Assembly (NCBI RefSeq): GCF_014646255.1 | Contig: NZ_BMNC01000005.1 | Location: 399,446 to 463,445 of the forward strand | Origin: Lentzea pudingi | GTDB lineage: Bacteria; Actinomycetota; Actinomycetes; Mycobacteriales; Pseudonocardiaceae | Reading direction: 5' to 3' | DNA length: 64,000 bases | Part shown: piece by piece, positions 15,611 through 23,630 of the stretch | Numbering within the stretch: position 1 is the stretch's first letter | Layout: the number at the start of each line of letters is the position of its first letter | The notes under the pieces: model-generated | Databases searched by the model: none | What the model was told of the DNA's origin: nothing | Seen by the model: the letters and a program-made list of their open reading frames with translations, nothing else | Translations under genes and position numbers: made by a program

Positions 15611-18052
15611 TTACTTCTTGAGGCAGTCGATCAGGTCTTCGAGCGCGAACACGATCCTGTCGACGTTCGCGTCACCCGTGGACGGGCGGGTGCGGACGAT
15701 CTGCGGGTCGTGGTCGCTCGCCTGGTCGGCGAACTCCGCGTTGATGTGGACCACGTCGTAGCTGAAGCGCGTGATGTTCTTGCTCAGCACGAGGTGGTCG
15801 AGCGTCTGCGAGTTGCCCTCGAAGACGTAGCTGTACCGCTCGTTGACGGGCAGCGTCTCGATCAGCGCCTTGAGGTTGCCGTCACCGGTCAGCGTCTTGA
15901 GCGCGGGCGAGAACTGGTAGTCGTTCAGGTCGCCCGCGAGCACCACGTTGGCGCCCTTGTCGACCGCGCGGAGCTGCTCCGTGAACGCCTTCAGCGCCGT
16001 GGCCTGCTTGCCGCGCTGCACCTCGGACGTGCGGTTCGGCGGCTGGTTGCGGCCGTGGATGGCCTCGTCGCCGCCCTTGGAGTTGAAGTGGTTCGCGACG
16101 ACGAAGACCGTGCGGCCGCGGAACTTGAACTCACCGGCGAGCGGCTTGCGGCTGTTCGCCCACGCGTCGTTGAGCGGGTCGATCCGGCCCGGTGACACGG
16201 AAAGGGCCGCGCGGCCGTTCTTCTTCACGACCTGGACGGGCGTCTTGAAGTCGCCGCCCGGACGGTCCACGAAGGACACCCGCTGCGGGTTGAAGAAGAA
16301 GCCGACGCGGATGTTGCCGCCGGGCTCGCCGCCGTCCTTGAGGTTCTCCGGGTCGATCTGACGCCACTGGTAGCGCGGGCCGCCTTTGGCGACGATCGCG
16401 TCGGAGAACTTCTGCAGCGTCTGGTCCGCCGCGACGACACCGTCGTTCGTCGCGCCGTTGTTGTCCTGGATCTCTTCCAGCACAACGACGTCCGGGCTGC
16501 GCAGGTTCGTCGTGACGCCGTCGGCGAGCCGGTCGAACTTGTCCTGCGGGTCGGACGGGTCGAGGTTCTCGACGTTGTAGGTCGCGACCGAGAGCTCGGA
16601 CTCCTTCTGCTGCGCCGTGATCTCGCGCTGCAGGTTCGACGATGTGTGCGTGCCGAGCTTGAGCGCCGCCAGCGTGTAGCCGCCGAAGTTCGTGTACTCC
16701 ATGGCACCCACGGTCGCGCCGGAGAAGACGTCTCCGACGTTGGCCGCGGGCAGCGTGCCGACAGCCTTGATCTTGAGACGACCGCTGTTCTGCTGGTCGT
16801 AGCTCGGGTACGTGGTGCCGCCGCGCTGGTTGCGGTTCTGGTCGGGGTTGACCGTCACCCAGACCTCGCCGAACGTGTTGCTCGGGCCCACGACGCGGGC
16901 GTCGTCGACCTGCACGAGCGTGCCTTCGAGCGACTCGAAGTAGTCGAGGCCGTACTTCGCGGGCTCCAGCGGGAGCTGCTCGATGCTGCCGCCGGGCGCG
17001 GGCAGGTAGCCGGCCGGGACGTTCTTCACGACGACCGGCGCCGGAACGGGGTTGCCCTTGGAGAGCGTGGTCGTGGTGGGCGCGGTGATCTCGGTGAGGG
17101 TCTGGTTGGAGCCCGTCTCACCGCCGGGCCGGTACTCCGCGATCGTGCCGCTGACGAGCACGCTGTCGCCCACCGCGACGGTCGGCGCGCTGCCCGCGGT
17201 GTAGACGAAGACGCCCTCGCTGGTGCGCGGGTCGGCGTCCGGGCTCGTCGTGTCCTGGATCCAGAAGCCGCGGTCACCCGAGGCGCGCGTGCCGGTGACG
17301 ACACCGGGGACGTTGGTGACCTTCTGGCCGTTGAGCGGCGAGATGCGCGTGACGCCCTGGATGTCGTGGATGCGCTTGTCGCCGGGGGTCGGGTCGGGAT
17401 CGGGGTCGGGGTCCGGGTCGCCGCCGCCCGGGGTCTCGCCCTTGGAGTTGGTCGGGGTGGGGTCACCGGCCGCGAAGTCGGTGGAGTTGTTGTCGGTGTC
17501 CGCGAGGCCGGTGGGGCGCGCGACCGAGGTGGTGTTGCTCAGCGCCGGTGCCGCGGTGCCCTCGCGCACGACGGCGGTGCCGTAGCCGACGAGGTCCTTG
17601 ACCCGCGTGTCGGCGGCGCAGTCGGCGGCCGTCTTGCAGGTGAGCGGCGCGGTGCCGCTGACCAGCGCGATGGTGCCGTTGGTGGCGCTCATGGCGAGGG
17701 TGCCGGTGGCGTCCGGGGCAGGCAGCTCGACGGTGCCGCCGGTGCCCTTGGCCTCGGCGACGAGGTACGTCTTGCCGGGAGCGATCGAACCGGCGAGCGG
17801 GGTGACGCCCCACTGCGTGCTCGCGCCGGGGCTCGCGGAGATGTACTGGACGCTGTAACCGTCGAGGGCGACGGCCGCGGCGCTCTTGTTGGCGAGCTCG
17901 ACGAAGTCCTGGGTCAGCGTGGCGCCGGAGTTGCCGCCGCCCCCGTAGACCTCGGAGATCAACGCGTCCGTGCTCGGTGCGGCGACGGCGGGAACGGCGG
18001 CGAGCACGAGTGCCGCCACCGCTGTCCCGACGACGGGCAGGGTGGGTCTCAA
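15611..18052 (-). CDS. Secreted ExeM/NucH-like endonuclease/exonuclease/phosphatase with lamin-tail domain
   Basis: An 813-residue extracellular DNase-type protein. Signal peptide (residues 1-25, cleaved after AVAA); lamin-tail-like beta domain (28-150, LISEVYGGGGN); a Gly/Asp/Pro linker near 210-225; an OB-like region (230-480); and a C-terminal EEP nuclease domain (500-790) with ATYNVENLD, VVVLEEIQD, GDLNDYQFS and a final SDHDP. These hold the Asn, Glu, Asp and His expected for metal-dependent phosphodiester hydrolysis. No sorting signal or anchor is seen, so it is probably released for DNA scavenging. It is divergent from the DinB-fold tandem, and the intergenic region holds a LexA box. 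Confidence 0.92.
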   Translation of the reverse strand: MRPTLPVVGTAVAALVLAAVPAVAAPSTDALISEVYGGGGNSGATLTQDFVELANKSAAAVALDGYSVQYISASPGASTQWGVTPLAGSIAPGKTYLVAEAKGTGGTVELPAPDATGTLAMSATNGTIALVSGTAPLTCKTAADCAADTRVKDLVGYGTAVVREGTAAPALSNTTSVARPTGLADTDNNSTDFAAGDPTPTNSKGETPGGGDPDPDPDPDPTPGDKRIHDIQGVTRISPLNGQKVTNVPGVVTGTRASGDRGFWIQDTTSPDADPRTSEGVFVYTAGSAPTVAVGDSVLVSGTIAEYRPGGETGSNQTLTEITAPTTTTLSKGNPVPAPVVVKNVPAGYLPAPGGSIEQLPLEPAKYGLDYFESLEGTLVQVDDARVVGPSNTFGEVWVTVNPDQNRNQRGGTTYPSYDQQNSGRLKIKAVGTLPAANVGDVFSGATVGAMEYTNFGGYTLAALKLGTHTSSNLQREITAQQKESELSVATYNVENLDPSDPQDKFDRLADGVTTNLRSPDVVVLEEIQDNNGATNDGVVAADQTLQKFSDAIVAKGGPRYQWRQIDPENLKDGGEPGGNIRVGFFFNPQRVSFVDRPGGDFKTPVQVVKKNGRAALSVSPGRIDPLNDAWANSRKPLAGEFKFRGRTVFVVANHFNSKGGDEAIHGRNQPPNRTSEVQRGKQATALKAFTEQLRAVDKGANVVLAGDLNDYQFSPALKTLTGDGNLKALIETLPVNERYSYVFEGNSQTLDHLVLSKNITRFSYDVVHINAEFADQASDHDPQIVRTRPSTGDANVDRIVFALEDLIDCLKK

Positions 18053-18157
18053 AACTTCCTCCAGGGGATGCGGCGGATCGCCGCATCTTTCCCCGATCGA
18101 GTGAGCTTTGGTAGCCGTTGTTACTAACGGTTAACCGGTTGGCCCATCAATGATCAC

Positions 18158-18187
18158 TCGAACAAGTGTTCGATCATGGTGTATGAT
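18158..18187 (+). promoter_or_regulatory. Perfect LexA box overlapping a promoter
   Basis: TCGAACAAGTGTTCGA at 18158-18173 matches the actinobacterial SOS consensus TCGAAC-N4-GTTCGA exactly. A strong -10-like TATGAT lies at 18182-18187, so the box covers the matching -35 region of a rightward promoter reading into the DinB-fold pair. The divergent nuclease gene starts about 105 bp to the left. Confidence 0.7.
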
Positions 18188-18251
18188 CGGTTCCGGAACG
18201 CCGGCCAGTGGGCCCCTCCCAGGCACCGGCCGGCGTCCCTACAGTCGGCTC

Positions 18252-19022
18252 GTGGGGATTCCGAGCTACGAGCGCCGCTGCGCCGAGATCATCAACCAGA
18301 CCGAACTGCTGGTCACCGCCCTGGACGACGCTGACCTGGGCGTTCAGGTCCCGTCGACGCCGGACTGGTCCCTCAACCAGCTGCTCCGCCACGTCGGCCA
18401 CGCGCACCGCTGGGCCGACTCGATGCTCCGCGACAGACTCCCGGAGATCGACTTCTCCCGCAACGGCGCACAACTCCTGTCGTCGTATGTGGGTGAGTCG
18501 ACGTCAGTGCTCATCCCGTGGCTGCGGGAGGGCGCGGCCTCTCTCGCGGAGGTCCTCCGCGAGGTCGACCCGGACGAGATGATCGCGCCGCTGGGCGGCC
18601 ACCCGGGCCCGCGCGTGTGGTCGCGCCGGATGACGCACGAGACGGTGATCCACAGGTGGGACGCCTGCGACGCCCTCGGCGTGCCGTTCTCGCTGGACCC
18701 CGAGATCGCCCAGGACACGCTGCGCGAGTGGACCGGTCTCGCCCTGCCGTACGCGTTCTCACGATGGCCTTCCGAGACCGCGGCTCTCGTCGGTTCCGGC
18801 ACCGTGCACCTGCACGCGACGGACACCGAGGCGGAGTTCGTGATCGATCTCACCGGCCCGCTGCCGGTGGTGTCGGAGGGGCACGCGAAGGCTGACGTGG
18901 CGTTGCGCGGACCCGTGGTCGACCTGGTGCTGGCCGTGTACCGGCGGCGGTCGTTGGAGGGGCTGGAGGTGTTCGGGGACGCGGACCTGCTCTCGCTGAT
19001 GGTGGAGCGCGTACGTTTTTGA
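18252..19022 (+). CDS. DinB-fold, maleylpyruvate isomerase family protein (first of a tandem pair)
   Basis: A 256-residue MDMPI-family protein with the N-terminal metal-binding bundle (TPDWSLNQLLRHVGHAHRW near residues 35-53; THETVIHRWDA near 133) and the small C-terminal MDMPI_C domain. Its metal ligands would be His residues in those segments; the substrate is unknown. The GTG at 18252 is preferred because TACAGT lies 6 nt ahead, giving a leaderless start. It is clearly paralogous to the next gene, which follows after 2 bp. A LexA box and a second promoter lie farther upstream, suggesting SOS induction, as known for Bacillus subtilis dinB of the same superfamily. Confidence 0.85.
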   Translation: MGIPSYERRCAEIINQTELLVTALDDADLGVQVPSTPDWSLNQLLRHVGHAHRWADSMLRDRLPEIDFSRNGAQLLSSYVGESTSVLIPWLREGAASLAEVLREVDPDEMIAPLGGHPGPRVWSRRMTHETVIHRWDACDALGVPFSLDPEIAQDTLREWTGLALPYAFSRWPSETAALVGSGTVHLHATDTEAEFVIDLTGPLPVVSEGHAKADVALRGPVVDLVLAVYRRRSLEGLEVFGDADLLSLMVERVRF

Positions 19023-19024
19023 CC

Positions 19025-19792
19025 ATGGGCGCACTGAGCTACCGGGAACGCTTGGACACCATCGTCTCCGAGACCTCGCTGCTGGTCGCCGGGATCGAGG
19101 GCGCCGATCTGTCGGTCCCGGTGCCGGCCACTCCCGGATGGACGCTGAACCAACTGCTGCGCCACGTCGGCTACGCGCACCGGTGGATCGCACAGATGGT
19201 CGGCGAGCGGTTCCCGGAGGTCGACAGGTCGCTCAGCAAGGCGCACACCGTCGAGGAGTACGCCGGTGAGACGGCCGCCGACCTGGGGCCGTGGCTCATC
19301 GAGGGCGCGACGCTGCTCGCGGACGCGATGCCCGCCGACCGCCTCGCGATGATCGCGGTGCTGCGGCCCGGCCAGCCGGGACCGGACTTCTGGTCGAGGC
19401 GGATGGCGCACGAGACGGTCATGCACCGGCGCGACGCCTTCGAGGCGCTCGGCCTGCCGTTCGAGATCGACGAGCGAGTCGCCTACGACGCGTTGTACGA
19501 GTGGATGACCACCATCGTGGACATCATCTTCGACCTGCGACCGGCCGCCGCCGAGCTGCTCGGGTCCGGCCGGCTCTACTTCCAGGCCACCGACACGTTG
19601 CAGGAGTGGACGGTCGACCTGGGCGGGGAGACCATGCGCATGCTCGAGGGCCGCAAGAAGCCGGCGGTGACGGTGCGCGGTCCGGCGTTCGACATCCTGC
19701 TCGCGCTGTACCAGCGGCGTGGGACCGAAGGGCTCCGGGTGCGCGGCGACACCGATCTGCTGGAGAAGTTCCTGGCCGCGATGAGGTTCTGA
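19025..19792 (+). CDS. DinB-fold, maleylpyruvate isomerase family protein (second of a tandem pair)
   Basis: A 255-residue paralogue of the preceding gene along its whole length (TPGWTLNQLLRHVGYAHRW; AHETVMHRRDAFEALG; C-terminal MDMPI_C domain ending FLAAMRF versus MVERVRF). The ATG follows the upstream stop by 2 bp, so the two form one transcript arisen by tandem duplication. The function is presumably a mycothiol- or metal-dependent transferase or isomerase, with substrate unknown. A strong hairpin follows. Confidence 0.83.
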   Translation: MGALSYRERLDTIVSETSLLVAGIEGADLSVPVPATPGWTLNQLLRHVGYAHRWIAQMVGERFPEVDRSLSKAHTVEEYAGETAADLGPWLIEGATLLADAMPADRLAMIAVLRPGQPGPDFWSRRMAHETVMHRRDAFEALGLPFEIDERVAYDALYEWMTTIVDIIFDLRPAAAELLGSGRLYFQATDTLQEWTVDLGGETMRMLEGRKKPAVTVRGPAFDILLALYQRRGTEGLRVRGDTDLLEKFLAAMRF

Positions 19793-19825
19793 CGAGCAGC
19801 GGGCCCGCACAAGGCCCGCTGCTCG
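19793..19825. terminator. Bidirectional terminator
   Basis: A 13-bp perfect stem (19793-19805 with 19813-19825, 7-nt loop) lies between the DinB-fold pair and the convergent small secreted protein. Confidence 0.85.
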
Positions 19826-19833
19826 AAGTACCG

Positions 19834-20160
19834 CTACTCGGTGCGGAAGGACACGTCGCCGGAGTCGACGCTCCGCAACGTGCCGAGCGACGTCGCCTGA
19901 CCGGTGCAGTCCGGCGTGGAGTAGGCGAGGACGTTCGTCAGACCGCTCCAGCCGACCAGCAGGTCAGCACCGGCCGGCACCAGGTGGCACCCGCCGTCGG
20001 GCTGCGGGAAGTTCTTGATGAGCTTGAACTCCTTGTGGGCGTAGAACGACAGCCCGGTCTCGGGGTCCGCGGGTGCCGCCGTCGCGGGGCCGGCCACAGC
20101 TCCCGCCAGCGCCACGGCCGACACGAGGCCGATCACGGTGCGGGTCAACGCATTGCGCAT
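19834..20160 (-). CDS. Small secreted protein, 108 residues
   Basis: Start ATG at 20160 with AAGGAG 7 nt ahead. A clear Sec signal peptide (MRNALTRTVIGL... ending ATAAPA, about residues 1-30) precedes a short mature domain with two Cys residues (GGCHLV and TPDCTG) that could form one disulfide. The family is not recognised, but the composition resembles the many small exported actinobacterial proteins of unknown role. It is transcribed alone. Confidence 0.75.
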   Translation of the reverse strand: MRNALTRTVIGLVSAVALAGAVAGPATAAPADPETGLSFYAHKEFKLIKNFPQPDGGCHLVPAGADLLVGWSGLTNVLAYSTPDCTGQATSLGTLRSVDSGDVSFRTE

Positions 20161-20296
20161 CCTTCGCTCCTTCGAGGTAGATCGGTGCGCCCACTGACAA
20201 CGATTACCGGACGAAGGTTGATGGATCAACATTTCTAGCGGTTTCGACAGGCGCGCTCAGCCAGGGCTCCAGCGCGGAACGGCCCGAGAACGCAAG

Positions 20297-20324
20297 AAGG
20301 GCCCCGGATCGCTCCGGGGCCCTT
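20297..20324 (-). terminator. Terminator of tRNA-Ser(CGA)
   Basis: AAGGGCCCCGGA pairs perfectly with TCCGGGGCCCTT across a TCGC loop, starting 6 nt beyond the tRNA 3' end. Confidence 0.8.
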
Positions 20325-20330
20325 CAACAG

Positions 20331-20415
20331 CGGTGGCGGTGGGATTTGAACCCACGGAGGCGTTAACCTCACACGCTTTCGAGGCGTGCTCCTTCGGCCG
20401 CTCGGACACGCCACC
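20331..20415 (-). tRNA. tRNA-Ser(CGA)
   Basis: An 85-nt type II tRNA: acceptor arms GGTGGCG and CGCCACC, anticodon CGA in CTCGAAA, a long variable arm, and T arm GGTTCAAATCC. CCA is not encoded. Confidence 0.95.
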
Positions 20416-20447
20416 GATAAGAACAATACACAGCCGTCGAAGCCGTT

Positions 20448-20897
20448 TTAACGCTGGGTCCGGAAGAAGCGTTCCAGCAGGTCAGCGCACTCCGCCTCCA
20501 GCACACCGCCCTGCACCTCCGGCCGGTGGTTGAGCCGCCGGTCGCGCACGACGTCCCACAACGAGGCCACCGCGCCGGTCTTGGGCTCCCAGGCGCCGAA
20601 GACGAGACGGGACACGCGGGCGAGCACCAGTGCGCCGGCGCACATCGTGCACGGTTCCAGCGTCACCGCGAGGGTGCAGCCGTCCAAACGCCAGCCGTCG
20701 CCGAACCGGGCAGCGGCCGCGCGCAACGCCAGGATCTCGGCGTGGGCCGTCGGGTCGCCCAGTGCCTCGCGGGCGTTGCAGGCCTCGGCGAGCACGGAGC
20801 CGTCCGGGGCGAAGACGACGGCGCCGATCGGGACGTCCGCGCCTGCACTCGAAGCCGCGGCAAGAGCGGCGCGGACCATGTCCTCTGCGGGGATCAC
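20448..20897 (-). CDS. tadA: tRNA-specific adenosine deaminase (A34 to inosine)
   Basis: The 149-residue protein has the cytidine/deoxycytidylate deaminase fold with the zinc and catalytic motifs HAE (about residue 52) and PCTMC (about 82). TadA converts A34 of tRNA-Arg(ACG) to inosine; that tRNA is encoded at 44.3 kb in this window. The ATG overlaps the stop of the upstream partner gene by 4 bp, and the tRNA-Ser gene follows. Confidence 0.95.
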   Translation of the reverse strand: MIPAEDMVRAALAAASSAGADVPIGAVVFAPDGSVLAEACNAREALGDPTAHAEILALRAAAARFGDGWRLDGCTLAVTLEPCTMCAGALVLARVSRLVFGAWEPKTGAVASLWDVVRDRRLNHRPEVQGGVLEAECADLLERFFRTQR

Positions 20898-21382
20898 GCT
20901 TGGATCGTGTCGAGCAGCTTCGTGAACTCGTCGATGAAGCCGATGCGCTGGGCGATCATCTGGAGCTGCTCGTCCGGGTAGAGGTCGACCTCGTCGACGA
21001 TGATCTGGAGTTCGTGCGAGGGCATGCCGAGGTCGGACAGGACGCCCAGGTCACCTTCCGGCCAGAGCTCGTTGTCCTCCTCGTCGGGAGGGTCGACGCG
21101 GAGCAGGTCCAGCACGTCGGCCGCGATGTCGTAGTCGAGGGCGGCGGCTGCGTCCGACAGCAGCAGCGCGACTCCGCCTGGCACGGGGCGGAGAACGATG
21201 AAGAACTCGTCGTCGACCGCGAGGAGCCCGAAAACGGCTCCGGTCGACCTCAGTTGGCGCAGCTCCGTGATCGCCGCGTCCAGCTCCGACAGCGCGGAGC
21301 TGTCCATCCGGTTGCACCGCCAGCGGCCGTCCTCCCGGACCACCGCGACCGCGAAGCCGTTGACCGGCTCCTGCTGTGTCAT
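20894..21382 (-). CDS. tRNA adenosine deaminase-associated protein
   Basis: A 162-residue acidic protein of the actinobacterial family always found beside tadA (TIGR03941-like). It begins MTQQEPVNGFAVAVVRED and contains LLLSDAAAALDYDIAADVLD. Its role is unknown; coupling to tadA by a 4-bp overlap suggests a partner or modulator. The start is supported by a TACGGT -10 box (21389-21394) 6 nt ahead, which implies a leaderless mRNA. Confidence 0.88.
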   Translation of the reverse strand: MTQQEPVNGFAVAVVREDGRWRCNRMDSSALSELDAAITELRQLRSTGAVFGLLAVDDEFFIVLRPVPGGVALLLSDAAAALDYDIAADVLDLLRVDPPDEEDNELWPEGDLGVLSDLGMPSHELQIIVDEVDLYPDEQLQMIAQRIGFIDEFTKLLDTIQA

Positions 21383-21442
21383 GTGCACACCGTAGGGCCC
21401 AGACGACCTTCCCGGTAGCCGAGGTGGTGGCACCATCGGTAG

Positions 21443-22648
21443 ATGAGCACAACTACGCCGGACCCCCGTCTCGCCGGATTGCTCGAAGGCGCGCGCGCAC
21501 TGCAGCCCCGCACGGTGTCGCTGCGCCGTCAGATCCACAAACACCCTGAGCAGGGCCTTCAGAACCCCAGGACGCAGGCGTCGATCCTGCACGCGCTGGA
21601 GGGGCTGCCGCTCAAGGTCACCAAGGGCGAGTCGACCACGTCGGTCGTGGCGGTGCTCGAGGGCGACCAGCCGGGGCCGACGGTGCTGCTGCGCGGCGAC
21701 ATGGACGGCCTGCCGCTGCAGGAGGAGACCGGGCTGCCGTTCGCGTCCGAAGTGGACGGCAACATGCACGCCTGCGGGCACGACACGCACGTGGCGATGC
21801 TGGCTTCGTCCGCCCGTCTGCTGGCCGACCGGCGTGATGCGCTCAAGGGTCGCGTGCTGTTCATGTTCCAGCCGGGCGAGGAGGGCCACCACGGCGCCCG
21901 GTACATGATCGAGGAGGGGCTGCTCGACGACGGCGTGGAGAAGGCGTTCGCGCTGCACATCACGTCGACCATGAAGTCCGGCGTGGTGACGTGCCGGCCC
22001 GGTCCGATGATGGCGTCCGCGGACACGTTCCACGTGCACGTGAAGGGGCGCGGCGGCCACGGCGCGATGCCGCACAACGCGCTGGACCCGGTGCCGGCGA
22101 CCGCGGCGATGGTGGGGGCCATCCAGACGATGCTCGGACGGCGGATCAGCGTGCACCAGCCCGCCGTGGTGACGGTCGCGCAGATCAACGCCGGTACGAC
22201 GACGAACATCATCCCCGAGGTCGCGACGCTCGACGGGACGATCCGCACGTTGTCCGAGGAGACGCGCGCGCTCGTGCACAAGGAGCTCAAGCAGGCCGTG
22301 AAGCACACGGCCGCCGCCTACGGCTGTCATGCCGAGGTCAGCATCGTGCCGGGCTACCCGGTGACGGTGAACGACGACGTCGTCGGCAAGCACGTGGTGG
22401 ACCTGGCCGCCACGGCGATGGGCGCCTCGTGGAGCGAGCCCATGCAGGACCCGCTGATGGGCGCGGAGGACTTCTCGTACGTGCTGCAACGGGTGCCCGG
22501 GGCGCTGGCGTTCCTCGGCGCCTGCCCTCGCGGGGTCGACCTGGAGGAGGCCGCGCCGAACCACTCGAACCGGGTGCTGTTCGACGAGGCCGCCATGGAG
22601 CACGGGGTCGCGATGTACGCGGCGTTCGCGCTGGACGCCCTCCGGTAG
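21443..22648 (+). CDS. M20 family metallo-amidohydrolase
   Basis: The 401-residue enzyme is an M20D peptidase/amidohydrolase of the hippurate or N-acyl-amino-acid hydrolase type. It has RGDMDGLPLQEETG, the metal motif HACGHDTH (about residue 110), the catalytic GEEG (about 152) and HITSTM. A lid/dimerisation domain lies at about 190-300. It should hydrolyse an N-acyl or amide bond in the cytoplasm; the substrate cannot be read from sequence. It sits between the tadA pair and prephenate dehydrogenase, transcribed towards the latter with a 22-bp gap. Confidence 0.9.
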   Translation: MSTTTPDPRLAGLLEGARALQPRTVSLRRQIHKHPEQGLQNPRTQASILHALEGLPLKVTKGESTTSVVAVLEGDQPGPTVLLRGDMDGLPLQEETGLPFASEVDGNMHACGHDTHVAMLASSARLLADRRDALKGRVLFMFQPGEEGHHGARYMIEEGLLDDGVEKAFALHITSTMKSGVVTCRPGPMMASADTFHVHVKGRGGHGAMPHNALDPVPATAAMVGAIQTMLGRRISVHQPAVVTVAQINAGTTTNIIPEVATLDGTIRTLSEETRALVHKELKQAVKHTAAAYGCHAEVSIVPGYPVTVNDDVVGKHVVDLAATAMGASWSEPMQDPLMGAEDFSYVLQRVPGALAFLGACPRGVDLEEAAPNHSNRVLFDEAAMEHGVAMYAAFALDALR

Positions 22649-22670
22649 TTGCAGGTACGCGTCGCACGGA

Positions 22671-23621
22671 ATGATGGGCGCCGTGCGAGACGTGTGCGTG
22701 ATCGGACTGGGACTGATCGGCGGCTCCGTGCTGCGAGCCGCCAAGGCTGCCGGTCGCACGGTGTGGGGTGCGACGGCGAGCAAAGAGGACGCGGACAAGG
22801 CACGCGCTGAGGGCTTCGACATCGTGAGCGTGGACGAGGCCCTCAGCCGCAACCCCGAGGCGCTGGTCGTCCTCGCCGTACCCATGCCCGCGCTGCCCGA
22901 CCTGCTGCGCAAGATCCCCGCGGGCACGAGGCTCACGGACGTCACGAGCGTCAAGGGGCCCGTGCACGACGCGGTGCACCGGTACGCGCCGCACGCGCGG
23001 TTCGTCGGCGGGCACCCGATGGCCGGCACGAGCAGGAGCGGCTGGGACGCGGGCACGGCGACCCTCTTCGAGAACGCCGCGTGGGTCGTCACGCCAGAGG
23101 AGGCCGACGACCACCTCGACGACGTCATCCGGTTCGCGCTCGACCTCGGGGCGCACGTGGTGCCGACGACGCCCGAGGAGCACGACGAGGCCGTGGCGCG
23201 GATCAGCCACCTGCCGCACATCATGGCGGCGGTCCTCGCGGCGGTCGGGGCCGACGGCGGACCGCTGGCCATGGCGCTCGCGGCGGGCAGCTTCGGCGAC
23301 GGGACGCGGGTCGCGGGCAGCCGGCCAGAGCTCGTGCGGGCGATGTGCGAGGGCAACCGGGACGCGCTGCTGATGGCCGTCGACGACGCGCTGGGCAGGC
23401 TCGGCGCGGCGCGGGGCTCGCTGGCGTCCACCGGAGGTCTCGCGAAGACCATCGAGGCCGGCCACGAGGGCAGGAACGCGCTGGTCAACCAGCCTGACCG
23501 CACCCCGGTCACGATCGACCTGACCAAGCCGGGAGCACTGGCCGCGCTGCGCAACCTGGGGTCGCGCGGCGGACGCGTGGTTGGTCTGAACGGCAGCACC
23601 GCCCAAGCGGAAACGTCGTAG
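22671..23621 (+). CDS. tyrA: Prephenate dehydrogenase
   Basis: The 316-residue protein has the NAD(P)-binding GLGLIGGSVLRA motif at residues 12-23, the TyrA segment GGHPMAGTSRSGW (about 113-125) and the helical dimerisation domain. It oxidatively decarboxylates prephenate in tyrosine synthesis. No ACT domain is present. ATG codons at 22671 and 22674 and a GTG at 22683 are alternative starts, and none has a clear Shine-Dalgarno. The aminotransferase at 50.1 kb could complete the pathway. Confidence 0.92.
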   Translation: MMGAVRDVCVIGLGLIGGSVLRAAKAAGRTVWGATASKEDADKARAEGFDIVSVDEALSRNPEALVVLAVPMPALPDLLRKIPAGTRLTDVTSVKGPVHDAVHRYAPHARFVGGHPMAGTSRSGWDAGTATLFENAAWVVTPEEADDHLDDVIRFALDLGAHVVPTTPEEHDEAVARISHLPHIMAAVLAAVGADGGPLAMALAAGSFGDGTRVAGSRPELVRAMCEGNRDALLMAVDDALGRLGAARGSLASTGGLAKTIEAGHEGRNALVNQPDRTPVTIDLTKPGALAALRNLGSRGGRVVGLNGSTAQAETS

Positions 23622-23630
23622 GGTCGCCGG

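Noticed and set aside
18100..18145. PhoP (PHO) boxes upstream of the secreted nuclease
   Set aside because: GTTAACC resembles one half-site, but the next 11-bp unit does not match GTTCACC.
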